Shown one piece after another: positions 16,655 through 25,757 of a stretch of 64,000 nucleotides of DNA. The stretch covers positions 17,101-81,100 of the forward strand of contig CAZIZN010000028.1 in assembly GCA_964543795.1 (NCBI GenBank), given 5' to 3'. A model generated the notes under the pieces. It did no database searches, was not told the DNA's origin, and was given only the letters and a program-made list of their open reading frames with translations. The stretch is from JACKIC01 sp964543795 (GTDB lineage: Bacteria > Planctomycetota > UBA1135 > UBA2386). A program made the position numbers and the translations under genes. Position 1 is the first letter of the stretch. Each line of letters opens with the position of its first letter.

Positions 16655-17204
16655 GTGCGGCACCGGCATCGCCGGCGCCGCCGTCCGCCCCCGACCCACC
16701 TTCGTCTTCACCGAGCGCGGCCAGCAGTTCGTCCTTGATGGCACCGAGGTCGGCGAGGTCGATGGCGGGCGCGAACAGCAGCACGGGCGCGCTGTCCTTC
16801 TGCTTGGGATCGGCGACGACGAGATCGGCCCGCTCCTGCTCGGCGGTGCGCGGCGGGACCATGCGCAGGACGCGCTTGCGCAGCAGCAGCAGCGCGCAGA
16901 AGTAGCGCAAGGCCCGGGCCCGTTCGTCCTCGACGCTGCCGAGGCGGTCGAAGAGCACCCGCAGCGAGGCGAGGTCGAGCACCGGTTCCCGGCTGGCCGC
17001 CGACTTGCGCAGCGCCCGCCAGAAGATCGGCGGCTCGCCGCCCTGGCAGCGGCGCTCGTAGTCGTGGAAACACGCGTCGCAGAGGTCGCGGCGCACGCAC
17101 GAGGGCCACTCGAGCACCGCCATGTAGGCGCGGCTCGTCGGCAGCGGGCAGCCGGGCTTGTCACAGCCCTTGCGGTCGCGGTGGATCTTCCAGTCGTCAG
17201 CCAT
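16641..17204 (-). CDS. Cysteine-rich hypothetical protein
   Basis: A 187-residue soluble protein. The N-terminal third has six cysteines in a spaced pattern (Cys14, Cys19, Cys36, Cys42, Cys45, Cys53, including a CDAC pair) that could bind zinc. The middle is helical and Leu/Arg-rich, and the last 25 residues are a Gly/Ala/Glu low-complexity tail. I do not recognise the family. The gene converges on the upstream lipoprotein gene and overlaps it by 14 bases. The short gap to the HEAT lipoprotein on the same strand suggests co-transcription. Confidence 0.65.
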   Translation of the reverse strand: MADDWKIHRDRKGCDKPGCPLPTSRAYMAVLEWPSCVRRDLCDACFHDYERRCQGGEPPIFWRALRKSAASREPVLDLASLRVLFDRLGSVEDERARALRYFCALLLLRKRVLRMVPPRTAEQERADLVVADPKQKDSAPVLLFAPAIDLADLGAIKDELLAALGEDEGGSGADGGAGDAGAAPTSS

Positions 17205-17223
17205 GTTCGTCCGTGGCGCGCGG

Positions 17224-18120
17224 TCAGCGCGCGGCCTCCAACCAGGAGCGCCAGGCCGCGAGCGTGCGCGGGCCGCGCGTTCCCGCCTGGGCGGCGAGAC
17301 TCGCCTGCGCCGCCTGCTCGCCGGCGAAGTCGCCTTCGCGCTGGCAGCGCGCCAGATAGTCCACGAGCGCTCCGGCGACCGCCGTGCCGCGGTGGTGCAG
17401 GAGGGTCTGCGCTGCGACGCGGCGCACGAACGGGTCCTCGTCGCGCGCCAGGGAATCGACCAGCAACGCCGCCGCCGGGTCGCCGCCGCGGGCCAGCCCG
17501 CGCAGGGCGTCGGCCCGCACGGTGAACTCGGCATCGCCGGCGAGGCGGATCAGTTCCTGTGTCGCGACCGGACTGCCCTCGATCGCGCCCAGTGCGCGCG
17601 CGGCGGCGCGGCGTTCGCGGGCGACGGAGGACTTCGCGAGTTCGGTCAGCGCCGGCACCGCGGGTGCACCGATGCGACCGATCAGCTCGACGCCCAGCTG
17701 CCGCGGCTGCGGCTGGGAGTTGCGCAGGAGATCGGAGACCAGCGTCGGCACGGCCCGCACGCCGAGCGTCTCGATCTCGGCCGTCGCTCGCGCCTCGACG
17801 GGGTTCTCGATGCGCGCCGCGGCGCGGAACAGCTCCTCCTCCTCGCCGAGCGGCCGCCCCTCGCGGACCAGGATCAGATCGCGCACGAACATGCGCACGA
17901 GCCAGTGCACGGCGACGGGATCGCCCGCGAGTCCGTCGCGCAGCGCCGGATACTCGGGCGCCTCCGCCCGGTAGGCCCGCTCCGCTTCGCGGCAGCGCTC
18001 GATCCGCTCCTGGTCGAGGCGCCCGGGTTCGTAGGCGGGTGGTCCACCGGCGCAACCCGCGAGCGCGGCGAGCAGCGCCGCCGCGGCGCGACCGCGTCTG
18101 GTGACAGCAGGACAAGGCAT
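17224..18120 (-). CDS. HEAT-repeat lipoprotein
   Basis: The 298-residue product has a lipoprotein signal peptide ending LAGC (Cys23), so it should be anchored in a membrane facing the periplasm. Residues about 110-260 form at least four HEAT-like helical repeats, with phrases such as RQLGVELIGRIGAPAVPAL and RAAARALGAI typical of PBS-lyase/HEAT units. These usually act as protein-binding scaffolds. No enzyme motif is seen. Its start is only 17 bases from the divergent acetyltransferase start, so at least one promoter must lie inside a neighbouring coding region. Confidence 0.75.
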   Translation of the reverse strand: MPCPAVTRRGRAAAALLAALAGCAGGPPAYEPGRLDQERIERCREAERAYRAEAPEYPALRDGLAGDPVAVHWLVRMFVRDLILVREGRPLGEEEELFRAAARIENPVEARATAEIETLGVRAVPTLVSDLLRNSQPQPRQLGVELIGRIGAPAVPALTELAKSSVARERRAAARALGAIEGSPVATQELIRLAGDAEFTVRADALRGLARGGDPAAALLVDSLARDEDPFVRRVAAQTLLHHRGTAVAGALVDYLARCQREGDFAGEQAAQASLAAQAGTRGPRTLAAWRSWLEAAR

Positions 18121-18137
18121 CCCTAAGGTCTACACGG

Positions 18138-19271
18138 ATGACCGCTTCGGCAAAAGACCTGCGCCCAGAGCTCGAACTGCGCGAATGCACGCGCCCGGGC
18201 CCGTTCCTCGACCTGCAGCGCGCGTTCTACCGCGGCGATCCCGATTTCGTGCCGATGGTGACGCTGGCCGAGAAGTGGCAGGTCGACCGCCGCAAGAACC
18301 CGTTCTTCGCCCACGCCGACGTCGGGCTGTGGTCGCTGCACCGCGGCGGCCGCTGCGTCGGTCGGGTCAGCACGTCGCGCGACCGGTTGCACGACGAGTT
18401 CCACGGCGACCGCGTCGGCTTCTTCGGCCACTTCGAAGCCGTCGACGCAGAAGCAGCGCGGTTCCTGCTCGACCACGCGGCGGCGTGGTGCCGCGAACGC
18501 GGCGCCGAGACGCTGCGCGGTCCGGTCGACCTCTCGACCAACTACCGCTGCGGCCTGTTGATCGAAGGCGAGCCCGGCCCGCCGTGCATGATGATGCCGC
18601 ACAATCCGCGCCACTACGCGGACTGGATCGAGGCGGCGGGTCTGGGGCGCGCCAAGGACCTGCTGGCGCTGACCGTCGATCAACGCACGATCGACCACGG
18701 CAAGCTCGACCGCATCGCCGAACGCTTCCGACGGCGCACCAACACGACGCTGCGCCCCGTCGACATGCGGCGCTTCGCCGCCGAGGCCGAGATCCTCTGG
18801 GACCTCTACCACCGCATCTGGGAGAAGAACTGGGGCTTCGCTCCGATGTCGAAGCCCGAGTTCCTGCGGCAGGCGAACGACCTGAAGAGCGTCGCGCGGC
18901 CCGAGTTCCTGACCATCGCGGAGAGCGGCGGCAAGCCCGTCGGCTTCGTCGCCGCGATCCCCGACACCAACGTCGGCGCGAAGGCCTGCGACGGACGCCT
19001 GCTGCCGTTCGGCTGGTGGAAGTTCCTGCAGGCGATGAAGACCGTGCGCCACCTGCGGGTGATCACGCTCGGCATCCTGCCCGAATGGCGCCACATCGGC
19101 GTCGAGATGCTGCTCATCCACAGCGTCGTCGAGAACGGCCGCGTGCACGGCATGGACAGCTGCGAAGCGAGCTGGATCCTCGAAGACAACCGCGACATGC
19201 TCGGGCCGCTCGAAACGCTCGGCTTCCGGCCGTTCCGCCGCTACCGCATCTACGAGAGGACGCTCCGCTGA
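18138..19271 (+). CDS. GNAT-like N-acetyltransferase domain protein (YghO-like)
   Basis: The 377-residue protein resembles the large YghO-type GNAT family: N-terminal LDLQRAFYRGDPDFVPMVTLAEKW segment, central SNY-like GPVDLSTNYRCGLLIEG with PHNPRHYADWIEAAG, and a C-terminal half with ILPEWRHIGVEMLLIH followed by SWILEDNRDMLGPLETLGF as in acetyl-CoA-binding GNAT folds. The substrate is not known for this family. The ATG has AAGG about nine bases upstream. It overlaps the next small gene as TGATG. Confidence 0.75.
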   Translation: MTASAKDLRPELELRECTRPGPFLDLQRAFYRGDPDFVPMVTLAEKWQVDRRKNPFFAHADVGLWSLHRGGRCVGRVSTSRDRLHDEFHGDRVGFFGHFEAVDAEAARFLLDHAAAWCRERGAETLRGPVDLSTNYRCGLLIEGEPGPPCMMMPHNPRHYADWIEAAGLGRAKDLLALTVDQRTIDHGKLDRIAERFRRRTNTTLRPVDMRRFAAEAEILWDLYHRIWEKNWGFAPMSKPEFLRQANDLKSVARPEFLTIAESGGKPVGFVAAIPDTNVGAKACDGRLLPFGWWKFLQAMKTVRHLRVITLGILPEWRHIGVEMLLIHSVVENGRVHGMDSCEASWILEDNRDMLGPLETLGFRPFRRYRIYERTLR

Positions 19272-19486
19272 TGGACTTCCAGCTGAACCGCGGCATGCCC
19301 GGCATGCCGCAGATGCCGCCGCACCTGCCCAACATGCTGCTCGTCGTCGGCGGCGCCGTCGCAGGCTTCGGTTTGCTGCTGCTCTGGTACGAGTGGCTGC
19401 TGCGCTGGCTCGTCGCCGGCGTGTTCCTCGCCTTCGGCGGTCTCCTGCTGCTGATCGGCCTCAAGTCCAAACGACTCCTCGGCTGA
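19271..19486 (+). CDS. Small membrane protein, two helices
   Basis: A 71-residue protein whose ATG overlaps the acetyltransferase stop by one base (TGATG), so it is translationally coupled to it. The N-terminal 20 residues are Met/Pro-rich. Two membrane helices follow (about 23-40 and 45-65), ending in a Lys-Arg tail. I know no family for it. The coding case rests on coupling, strong hydrophobic pattern and matching codon use. Confidence 0.6.
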   Translation: MDFQLNRGMPGMPQMPPHLPNMLLVVGGAVAGFGLLLLWYEWLLRWLVAGVFLAFGGLLLLIGLKSKRLLG

Positions 19487-19555
19487 GACCCCGACCGGCG
19501 GATCGGACGCCGCCGGAGCTCCTGCTCGCGAGCGCGGTGCCGCAGGGTGGTCGGG

Positions 19556-20170
19556 TCACAGATCGCAGGCGAGACCGCAGGCTTCGGCGAGCCGGCGCGC
19601 GAGCGCGACGTAGTGCCGGCGGCCGCGGTCGCCCAGCGCCGCGACGTCGACGGCGTCGAAGGCTCGCCGCAGCTCGCGCTCGGCCTCCAGCGGCAGGCGA
19701 TCGACGGCCGCGGCGAACGGACCCGCCTCCTCGTGTCGCATGTGCGGCCGCAGGATGTGCGTGTAGATCGACACGACGCGCAGGACCCGTTCCCAGTCGC
19801 CGCACTCGACGCCGTCGCAGAGGTCGAGCGTCAGGCTCTTGGCGGTTTCGTGCTCGCGCCGCACCGCGGTCTCCTGCTCCGCCGCGAGCAGCCCGTGCGT
19901 CGTGAGCATGGGGATCAGGTGCACCTCCTCCTTCACGCGGTGGCAGAGGTGCACGAAGTTGCCGTTGAAGTCGACGACGTCGCTCCAGAACGGCAGCCGC
20001 AGCGGCCGGCCGCCGAGCATGCCCTGCGCCTCGGCCTCCATCGCGCCGAGCACGGTCGACATCACGTGGTGCTCGGCGAGGAGTTCGATCGCGGGGCGCT
20101 GGCGGCGCGCGTCGGCATCGGCCTCGGCGAGCCACACATCGAACGCGGCACGGCTGGTCGTGATCGCCAT
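19556..20170 (-). CDS. Hemerythrin-like (HHE) domain protein
   Basis: A 204-residue helical protein. It has histidine/glutamate motifs spaced as in HHE cation-binding domains: EHH near residue 33, FVHLCHRVKEEVHLIP near 72-87, REHE near 103, and YTHILRPHMRHEE near 134-146. These would form a di-iron centre for oxygen, nitric oxide or iron sensing/binding. The ATG at 20170 is chosen because upstream codons look non-coding. It is convergent with the small membrane-protein gene and downstream of the Bat operon on the same strand, but has its own start after a 73-base gap. Confidence 0.8.
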   Translation of the reverse strand: MAITTSRAAFDVWLAEADADARRQRPAIELLAEHHVMSTVLGAMEAEAQGMLGGRPLRLPFWSDVVDFNGNFVHLCHRVKEEVHLIPMLTTHGLLAAEQETAVRREHETAKSLTLDLCDGVECGDWERVLRVVSIYTHILRPHMRHEEAGPFAAAVDRLPLEAERELRRAFDAVDVAALGDRGRRHYVALARRLAEACGLACDL

Positions 20171-20243
20171 CGTCGTGGCGCCAGCGTCGCACCGCCACCG
20201 CCGGCCGGCCAGCGCACTTCGGCCACCACCGGCGCGGGTCCGG

Positions 20244-22715
20244 TCAGCGCACGAGGCCCAGTTGCTCCCGCGGTGCGAAGCCGGTGCGTTCGCCGGCATC
20301 CACCCGCACGAACGCGCCGTCGCCGCCGCCGAGCACGGCCAGAGCGACCCCGGGCCGCACGGTGGCGACCGTCGCCCCCCCACCCGGCTCCGAGGTGAGC
20401 CCGACCTTCTGCAAGGCGATGGCCACGCCGGGGCGGTGCGGCAAGAGCCAGACGACCTCGACCGCGACCACCGTCCCGGGCAGCAACAGCAAGGCGCCGA
20501 TCCAGCGTGCGCCGACGCGCCGCCAGCCGAGCACGAGGCAGCCGGCCGCCCCGGCCATCAGCAGCGCCAGCAGCCACGCGCGCTCGGCGGGCGACAGGCG
20601 ATCGCGCAGGTCGATCAGCTCGGCGGTGAACCCGGCCGCGGTGCGCTCGACGCCGAGTTGCCGCCGCACGAGGGCGACGTTGGCGAGCAGTTCGGGGTCG
20701 CGCGGCCGGGCCAGGCGCGCGGTCTCGTAGGCCCAGAGCGCTTCGGGCAGCCGGCCGAGCCGGTAGAAGCAATTGCCCCGCGCCTGCCAGTGGCGGTAGT
20801 CGCCCGTCGCCAGGAACGCCTCGGCGAAGGCGGCCTCCGCTGCCGCGAAGTCCCTCGCCCGGTAGTGCGCGACGGCGGCAGCGGCGGGATCCTGGGCACG
20901 CAGCGCGGCACCAGCCAGCAACGGCAGCAGCAGCAGGCACAGACTGCGCACACCGAAGCGCGCCCGTTCCAGCGCGGCGAGCAGCGTCCGCACGCGGTCC
21001 GCACCGGGCCCGGCGCCGCCGCCGTAGCGCGCCGCCAGGCCCGCGTCGAGGCATTCGGCCACGTCGCGCGCGAGTGCAGGCTCGAGCCCAGCGGCTTCGA
21101 GCTGCTGCGCCAGGTCGGGCCGCACCACGGCGGCGTCGGGCACGTCGAGGCGATCGGCGAGGTATCCCGCGAGGGCATCGCCGGGTGCCGCGCCGGCCTT
21201 CAGCGCCTGCTCGCAACGCCGCGCCGCCCCCCGCGCGCGCTGACCACGCACGTCCTGCACGCGCCGGCGCCAGACGACGAAGGCGCCGCGCATCAGGGCC
21301 ACGAGCGCCCACGGCAGCAGCACCGCGACCCAGCCGAACCAGGCCGGCGACGGCGACGGCACCGCGGCGGATCCGTCGAACGCGGGCAGATCGAAGATGT
21401 CGTCGACGCCCGGCGTGACCGGCGCGGGAGCCGCGTCGGGCAGCGGCGCCAGTCCGGCACCGTTGGCGAGCGGCTCGACGCGCAGCGCGATCGGCTCGGT
21501 GCGCACGACGGCGAACGCTTCGACGCCGGGCGTGGTGTCGAAGTAGTTCCACTCGATCGCCGGGATCGAGCGCACGTCCGCGGACAACGGCGTCAGGTCG
21601 TAGGTCACCGCGACCTGTTCGGCGGTGCGGGCCTCCTTCTGGCCCAGCTTGTGCAGCCCCGGCAGGTCGCCGAGTTCGGGCAGGCGCAGGAACTCGAGGT
21701 TGCCGCGGCCCCGCACGGTCAGCGTCAGCTGCAGCGACTCACCGACCCGCAGCGACGTGCGGTCGCACGCGGCCTCGAGGGTGAATCGGCCCACGGCGCC
21801 GTAGTAGGGATCGGGGCGGCCCCGCTCGGGGATCGGCAGCACCTCGATCGTCACCGGCTCGCCGTAGGCGTAGAGGTTGTCGCTCTGCCGGCCACGCACG
21901 CCGCCGAAGATGTCGCGGCTGCCTTCGCGGCGCAGGACGTGGTACCGCAGGAGGGGCGCCGGCAGTTCGATGCGGCCGAGCCGCGTCGGCAGGTAGGACC
22001 GCTCGACGACGAAGCGCTGCCAACGCTCGCCGCCGCGCACGTGGCCGCTCTCGATCTGCGCGTAGAGCGGCTGGCCGTTGCCGAGGATGTAGTGGTCGGC
22101 GCGCGGCGCCTGCGCCGCCATCGGCTCGGCGCCGGCGAAGCGCTCCAGCCACGAGGCCTGCAGCTCGAGGTCGTAGCACTGCTGGCGCGTGCCGGGGTAG
22201 TAGCCCTCCACGAGCCGCAGCCCCTCCTGCACCCCGAGATCCACGCGGATGCGGATCGGCTCGTGCACGTAGACGCGGGTCGGCTCGACCGAGACCTCGA
22301 CGTAACCGAGGTCCTCGCCACGCAGGTCCTTGCGGACCTCGATGCGCAGTTCGCGGGTACTCTGCTCCTTCGTGCCGGTCCAGATCGCGAACGGCGGCAC
22401 CACGAACGAGCCCTCGCGCAGGGGCCGCAGCGTCAGCTGGTACTGCACGCCGACGCGCTCGGTCATCGTGCGGCCGTCGAAGAACGTCTGGCTCGACCTC
22501 GTCGGCGGCGACAGCTCGAGTTGCAGGTCCGGCACCTTCGGCAGCACCGGGGGCCGCGGATCGGCGCTGCGGCCCTCGATGCGCAACAACACGCGCGCGA
22601 CGTCGCCGAGCCGCACCGTCGCCGGCTCGGGCCCGTCGACCTCGAGCCGCTCCTGGGCCGGCAGCGGCGGCAACGCGGCCGCCGCGAGCAGCAGCGTCGC
22701 GAGGCGCATCGTCAC
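20244..22715 (-). CDS. BatD-like protein fused to TPR and SH3-like domains
   Basis: An 823-residue envelope protein. A signal peptide (cleavage near residue 20) precedes a BatD-type beta-sandwich region (about 22-440). A membrane helix (about 455-475) follows, then a helical C-terminal BatD cytoplasmic region, a second hydrophobic segment, TPR-like repeats (HYRARDFAAAEAAFAEAFLATGDYRHWQARGNCFYRLG) near 620-700, two more membrane segments and a terminal SH3-like module. In Bacteroidetes, BatD and BatE (TPR plus SH3) are separate proteins; here they appear fused. It closes the MoxR/Bat operon and overlaps the BatC-like gene by four bases. Confidence 0.8.
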   Translation of the reverse strand: MTMRLATLLLAAAALPPLPAQERLEVDGPEPATVRLGDVARVLLRIEGRSADPRPPVLPKVPDLQLELSPPTRSSQTFFDGRTMTERVGVQYQLTLRPLREGSFVVPPFAIWTGTKEQSTRELRIEVRKDLRGEDLGYVEVSVEPTRVYVHEPIRIRVDLGVQEGLRLVEGYYPGTRQQCYDLELQASWLERFAGAEPMAAQAPRADHYILGNGQPLYAQIESGHVRGGERWQRFVVERSYLPTRLGRIELPAPLLRYHVLRREGSRDIFGGVRGRQSDNLYAYGEPVTIEVLPIPERGRPDPYYGAVGRFTLEAACDRTSLRVGESLQLTLTVRGRGNLEFLRLPELGDLPGLHKLGQKEARTAEQVAVTYDLTPLSADVRSIPAIEWNYFDTTPGVEAFAVVRTEPIALRVEPLANGAGLAPLPDAAPAPVTPGVDDIFDLPAFDGSAAVPSPSPAWFGWVAVLLPWALVALMRGAFVVWRRRVQDVRGQRARGAARRCEQALKAGAAPGDALAGYLADRLDVPDAAVVRPDLAQQLEAAGLEPALARDVAECLDAGLAARYGGGAGPGADRVRTLLAALERARFGVRSLCLLLLPLLAGAALRAQDPAAAAVAHYRARDFAAAEAAFAEAFLATGDYRHWQARGNCFYRLGRLPEALWAYETARLARPRDPELLANVALVRRQLGVERTAAGFTAELIDLRDRLSPAERAWLLALLMAGAAGCLVLGWRRVGARWIGALLLLPGTVVAVEVVWLLPHRPGVAIALQKVGLTSEPGGGATVATVRPGVALAVLGGGDGAFVRVDAGERTGFAPREQLGLVR

Positions 22716-23794
22716 CAGTCCCTCTCCACGGGTGGCCGCTTGGACTTCGCGCGCGCGCGCAGCGCCTCGACCTGCTGGTCGAGCTGCTTCAGCAGATCGA
22801 ACAGGCGCCGGGTCTGTTCGGGGCTCAATTCGCGCCCCTCGTTCTGCTCGCCCGGAGCGTCGCCGCGCGCGGCTTTGGCCGGCGGCTCCGGCGAGGTCTC
22901 GGCCTCGCCCGCCGCGGGCTGCGGCTCGGGCGCGGCCTCGGCGCCCGGCTCGGGCGGTTCGGCCGGCGCGGGCTGCGGCTCGGGCGGGCTCTGCTGGGGC
23001 GGGCTCTGCTCCGGCCGGGGTTCCGGCGGCTGCGCTTCACCCGGTTTCGGCTCCTGCGTCGGCGGTTGCGGCGACGGCTCGCCTCGCCCGGCGTCGGGGG
23101 ACGGCGGGTCCTTCGGCGCCGGCGCCTCGGGTTCGCCGGGCGGCTGCTTCGGCTCGCCCTTCGGGTCACCCTGCGGCTCGCCCTTCGGGTCGGCCTTCGA
23201 CTCGTCCGGCTCGCCGTCCTCGTCCTTGGGCTCGCCCTGTTCCTGCTGCTTCTGCTGCTGCCGGAGCGCATCGATCTTCTCCTGCAGCGCCGCCGCGCGG
23301 CGCAGCGCTCGTTCGGCGTTGCGTCGCAGTTCCGCCGCGTTCGTCGCTGCGGCACCGCGCACGAAGTGGGCCAAGGCCTGCTTGCAGGTGGCGAGCGCCT
23401 GCTCGAGGTGCGGCAGCGCATCGGCGGCCGCCGCGCCGCCCGCGGCGCCGGCATCGGCGGCCGCCTCGTGCCGTCGACTCTCGTCGTAGCGCACGTTGCC
23501 GAGCAGGCCGGCGTGCAGGTCGGGCCGCGGCTCTCGACTCAGCGCGGCGAACTTCTCGATCGCCGTTTCCGCTTCCGGCAGGAGACCCGCCCGCCAGCAG
23601 GCGAGCGCCAGGTTGTAGTGCACTTCGGGCGACTCGGGCTCCGCCTCGGCGAGGGCTCGCATCATCGCCGCGGCGTCGGAGTACCGGCCGGCATCGTGGA
23701 GCCGCAGGGCCTCCTGCATGGTCGCCTGGGCAGCGAGCGGCGCCGCGCACGGCAGGGCAGCGGCCAGCACGGCGACAAGGGACGAGAGCTTCAT
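22712..23794 (-). CDS. BatC-like TPR protein with long Pro/Glu/Gln-rich tail
   Basis: The 360-residue product has a signal peptide (about 1-22), one or two TPR units (ALRLHDAGRYSDAAAMMRALAEAEPESPEVHYNLALACWRAG, about residues 28-75), and a helical region to about 185. A very biased stretch of about 150 residues rich in Pro, Glu, Gln and Lys (for example GEPKQPPGEPEAP) follows. The C-terminal 40 residues are again helical (LSPEQTRRLFDLLKQLDQQVEALR). This layout is that of BatC. It overlaps batB and the BatD fusion gene by four bases each. Confidence 0.75.
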   Translation of the reverse strand: MKLSSLVAVLAAALPCAAPLAAQATMQEALRLHDAGRYSDAAAMMRALAEAEPESPEVHYNLALACWRAGLLPEAETAIEKFAALSREPRPDLHAGLLGNVRYDESRRHEAAADAGAAGGAAAADALPHLEQALATCKQALAHFVRGAAATNAAELRRNAERALRRAAALQEKIDALRQQQKQQEQGEPKDEDGEPDESKADPKGEPQGDPKGEPKQPPGEPEAPAPKDPPSPDAGRGEPSPQPPTQEPKPGEAQPPEPRPEQSPPQQSPPEPQPAPAEPPEPGAEAAPEPQPAAGEAETSPEPPAKAARGDAPGEQNEGRELSPEQTRRLFDLLKQLDQQVEALRARAKSKRPPVERDW

Positions 23795-24780
23795 CGGTGG
23801 CGGCCTCCGGCGTTGGCGATCTCCCACAGTAGCAACAAGAGCAGCGGCAGCAGCACCCACTGGTAGCGCGCCTTGCGGGCCGTCTCCTCGCCCGCCTCGT
23901 AGCTGCGCTTCTGCATCGGCACGAGACGCTTCTGGTGGAGTTCGACGAGCGGCAGCGCCACCGCGTCGGCGCGCACGAACTCGCCGCCGGTGACCGAGGC
24001 GAGCGCGCGCAGGCTCTCGGGATCCATGCGCGTCACGACTTCGTTGCCGTCCTTGTCGCGCAGGAACTCCTGCGTCCCGCCCTTGCCGACCGTGATCTTG
24101 CTGCCCATCGAGCTGCCGTAACCGACGGCGTGCACGACGATGCCGTCGTCGCGCAGTTCGCGTGCGGCCTGCTGCCCCGCGCCCGCGAGGTCCTCGCCGT
24201 CCGTGAGGAGCAACACCGCCGTCGTCGCCGCCTGGTCGCGGTCCGCGAACTCGCGGCAACGCCGCAGCGCGGCCGCGAGGTCCGTGCCGCCCGTGGCGAC
24301 CAGCTCCGTGTCGACCTCGTCGAGCAGGCCGCGGAACGAGTCGAGGTCGTGCGTCAGCGGGATCCAGAGCCGCGCCGCGCCCGCGAACACGACGAGACCG
24401 ACGCGGTCGCCGCCCTCGAGGTGCGGCAACACGGCGCGCACGTCGCGCAACGCTCGATCCAGGCGCGTCGGCTCGAGGTCCTGCGCCAGCATCGAGCGCG
24501 AAGTGTCGAGGCAGAACAGCAGGTCCAGACCCGCGCGTTCGACGGCGACGGTCTCGTCGCCGTAGCGGGGATCGAGCCAGCACAGGAACCCCAGGGCGAA
24601 CAGCAGCGTGCTGCGCAGCGAAGCCCACAGCGGCCGGGTGACCGGGCCGCACGGCGCAGCGCCGTAGCCGCGCATCGACGCGTGCGCGCGGCCGACGAGG
24701 AAGTAGAGCAGCGCCCAGAGCACCGGCAGCAGCAGCAGCCACGGCCAGTGCTGGCCGCGCGCGAATTCGAAGCCGCTCAC
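23791..24780 (-). CDS. batB: BatB: VWA-domain membrane protein
   Basis: A 329-residue protein with two N-terminal membrane helices (about 12-30 and 55-70), a von Willebrand A domain (about 85-290) and a C-terminal helix (about 307-322). The metal-ion-dependent adhesion site is intact: D92-T-S94-R-S96, then the TGGTDLAAAL threonine and the LLTDGED aspartate. It begins at a GTG overlapping batA by four bases. BatA and BatB form oligomeric membrane complexes of unknown substrate in aerotolerance operons. Confidence 0.88.
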   Translation of the reverse strand: MSGFEFARGQHWPWLLLLPVLWALLYFLVGRAHASMRGYGAAPCGPVTRPLWASLRSTLLFALGFLCWLDPRYGDETVAVERAGLDLLFCLDTSRSMLAQDLEPTRLDRALRDVRAVLPHLEGGDRVGLVVFAGAARLWIPLTHDLDSFRGLLDEVDTELVATGGTDLAAALRRCREFADRDQAATTAVLLLTDGEDLAGAGQQAARELRDDGIVVHAVGYGSSMGSKITVGKGGTQEFLRDKDGNEVVTRMDPESLRALASVTGGEFVRADAVALPLVELHQKRLVPMQKRSYEAGEETARKARYQWVLLPLLLLLLWEIANAGGRHR

Positions 24781-25757
24781 GGCACCCTCCGCAGCCAGAC
24801 GGCCTCGGCGAGCAGTGCGGCGACCAGGAGCAGGAGCCCGGCCGCCAGCGGCAGTTCGAAGCGATCGACCGTGCGGTGACGCGGATCCTCGATCTCGCTC
24901 TTCTCGAGGGCGTCGATCTCGGCGTAGACGGCGGCCAGGTCGGCGTCGTTGCGCGGCTGGAAGAACGCGCCGCCGGTCGTCTCGGCGATCGCACGCAGCG
25001 CGCCGAAGTCCGCCGGGCGGAAGCCGAACGGCGTCGGGATGCCGTTGCCGAGGCCGATCGTGTGCACGCGCACGCCGGCGTCCTTGGCCAGCTTCGCCGC
25101 GTCGGCGGGCAGGATGTCGTCGACGGTGTTCTCGCCGTCGCTGAGCAGCACGATGACGCGCGATTTCGCCTGGCTCTCCCCGAGCACCTGCACGCCCTTC
25201 GCCACCGCCGTGCCGATCGCCGTGCCGTCGAGCGGACTCTGGATCGGCACGGTCTCGAGCGCCCGCAAGAACGCCGCCAGCGCCTTCTCGTCGAGCGTCG
25301 GCGGGCAACGCAGTTCGGCGTAGCGGGCGAACGCGATCAGCCCCAGGCGGTCCGTCGGCCGCCTCGCGGCGAACTCCTGCGCCCGCTCGCGGGCCGCGGT
25401 CATGCGCGAGACCTCCGCCGCGGCGCTCATGTCGGCGGTCAGCATCGACGAACTGGTGTCGACGACGATGAGGATGTCGATGCCGAGTTCGCGCGTCGGC
25501 ACGACCTCGCGCGACGCCGGCCTGGCCAGCGCCACGCCGAGGCATGCCGCAGCGAGGACCTTGCCGGCCGTCGGCAGCCAGAGCAGGCGCAGCCGCAGCG
25601 TCGGCGCGATGTCCGCGAACAGGGCGGCGCTCGCGGTCGGCAGCGCCGCACGCGGTCGGCGCGCCCGCCACAGCGCCGCCAGCAGGACCGCGGGCACGAT
25701 GAGCAGGAACCACGGATCGAGCAGCGTGATGCCGTTCCACTCGAGCGACGCGGTCAT
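24777..25757 (-). CDS. batA: BatA: VWA-domain membrane protein
   Basis: The 326-residue protein parallels BatB: N-terminal helix, second helix at about 60-80, VWA domain with D100-T-S102-S-S104, the DGTAIGTAV threonine loop, LLSDGENT, and a C-terminal helix (about 303-320). All metal-binding residues are present. Its ATG overlaps the lipoprotein gene upstream by four bases. Family membership is clear; the partner and substrate are not known. Confidence 0.88.
   Translation of the reverse strand: MTASLEWNGITLLDPWFLLIVPAVLLAALWRARRPRAALPTASAALFADIAPTLRLRLLWLPTAGKVLAAACLGVALARPASREVVPTRELGIDILIVVDTSSSMLTADMSAAAEVSRMTAARERAQEFAARRPTDRLGLIAFARYAELRCPPTLDEKALAAFLRALETVPIQSPLDGTAIGTAVAKGVQVLGESQAKSRVIVLLSDGENTVDDILPADAAKLAKDAGVRVHTIGLGNGIPTPFGFRPADFGALRAIAETTGGAFFQPRNDADLAAVYAEIDALEKSEIEDPRHRTVDRFELPLAAGLLLLVAALLAEAVWLRRVP

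Noticed and set aside
19487..19557. A long imperfect hairpin between the small membrane gene and the hemerythrin gene
   Set aside because: The arms (about ten bases) are imperfect, separated by over 50 bases and lack a T-tract; not enough to call a terminator.
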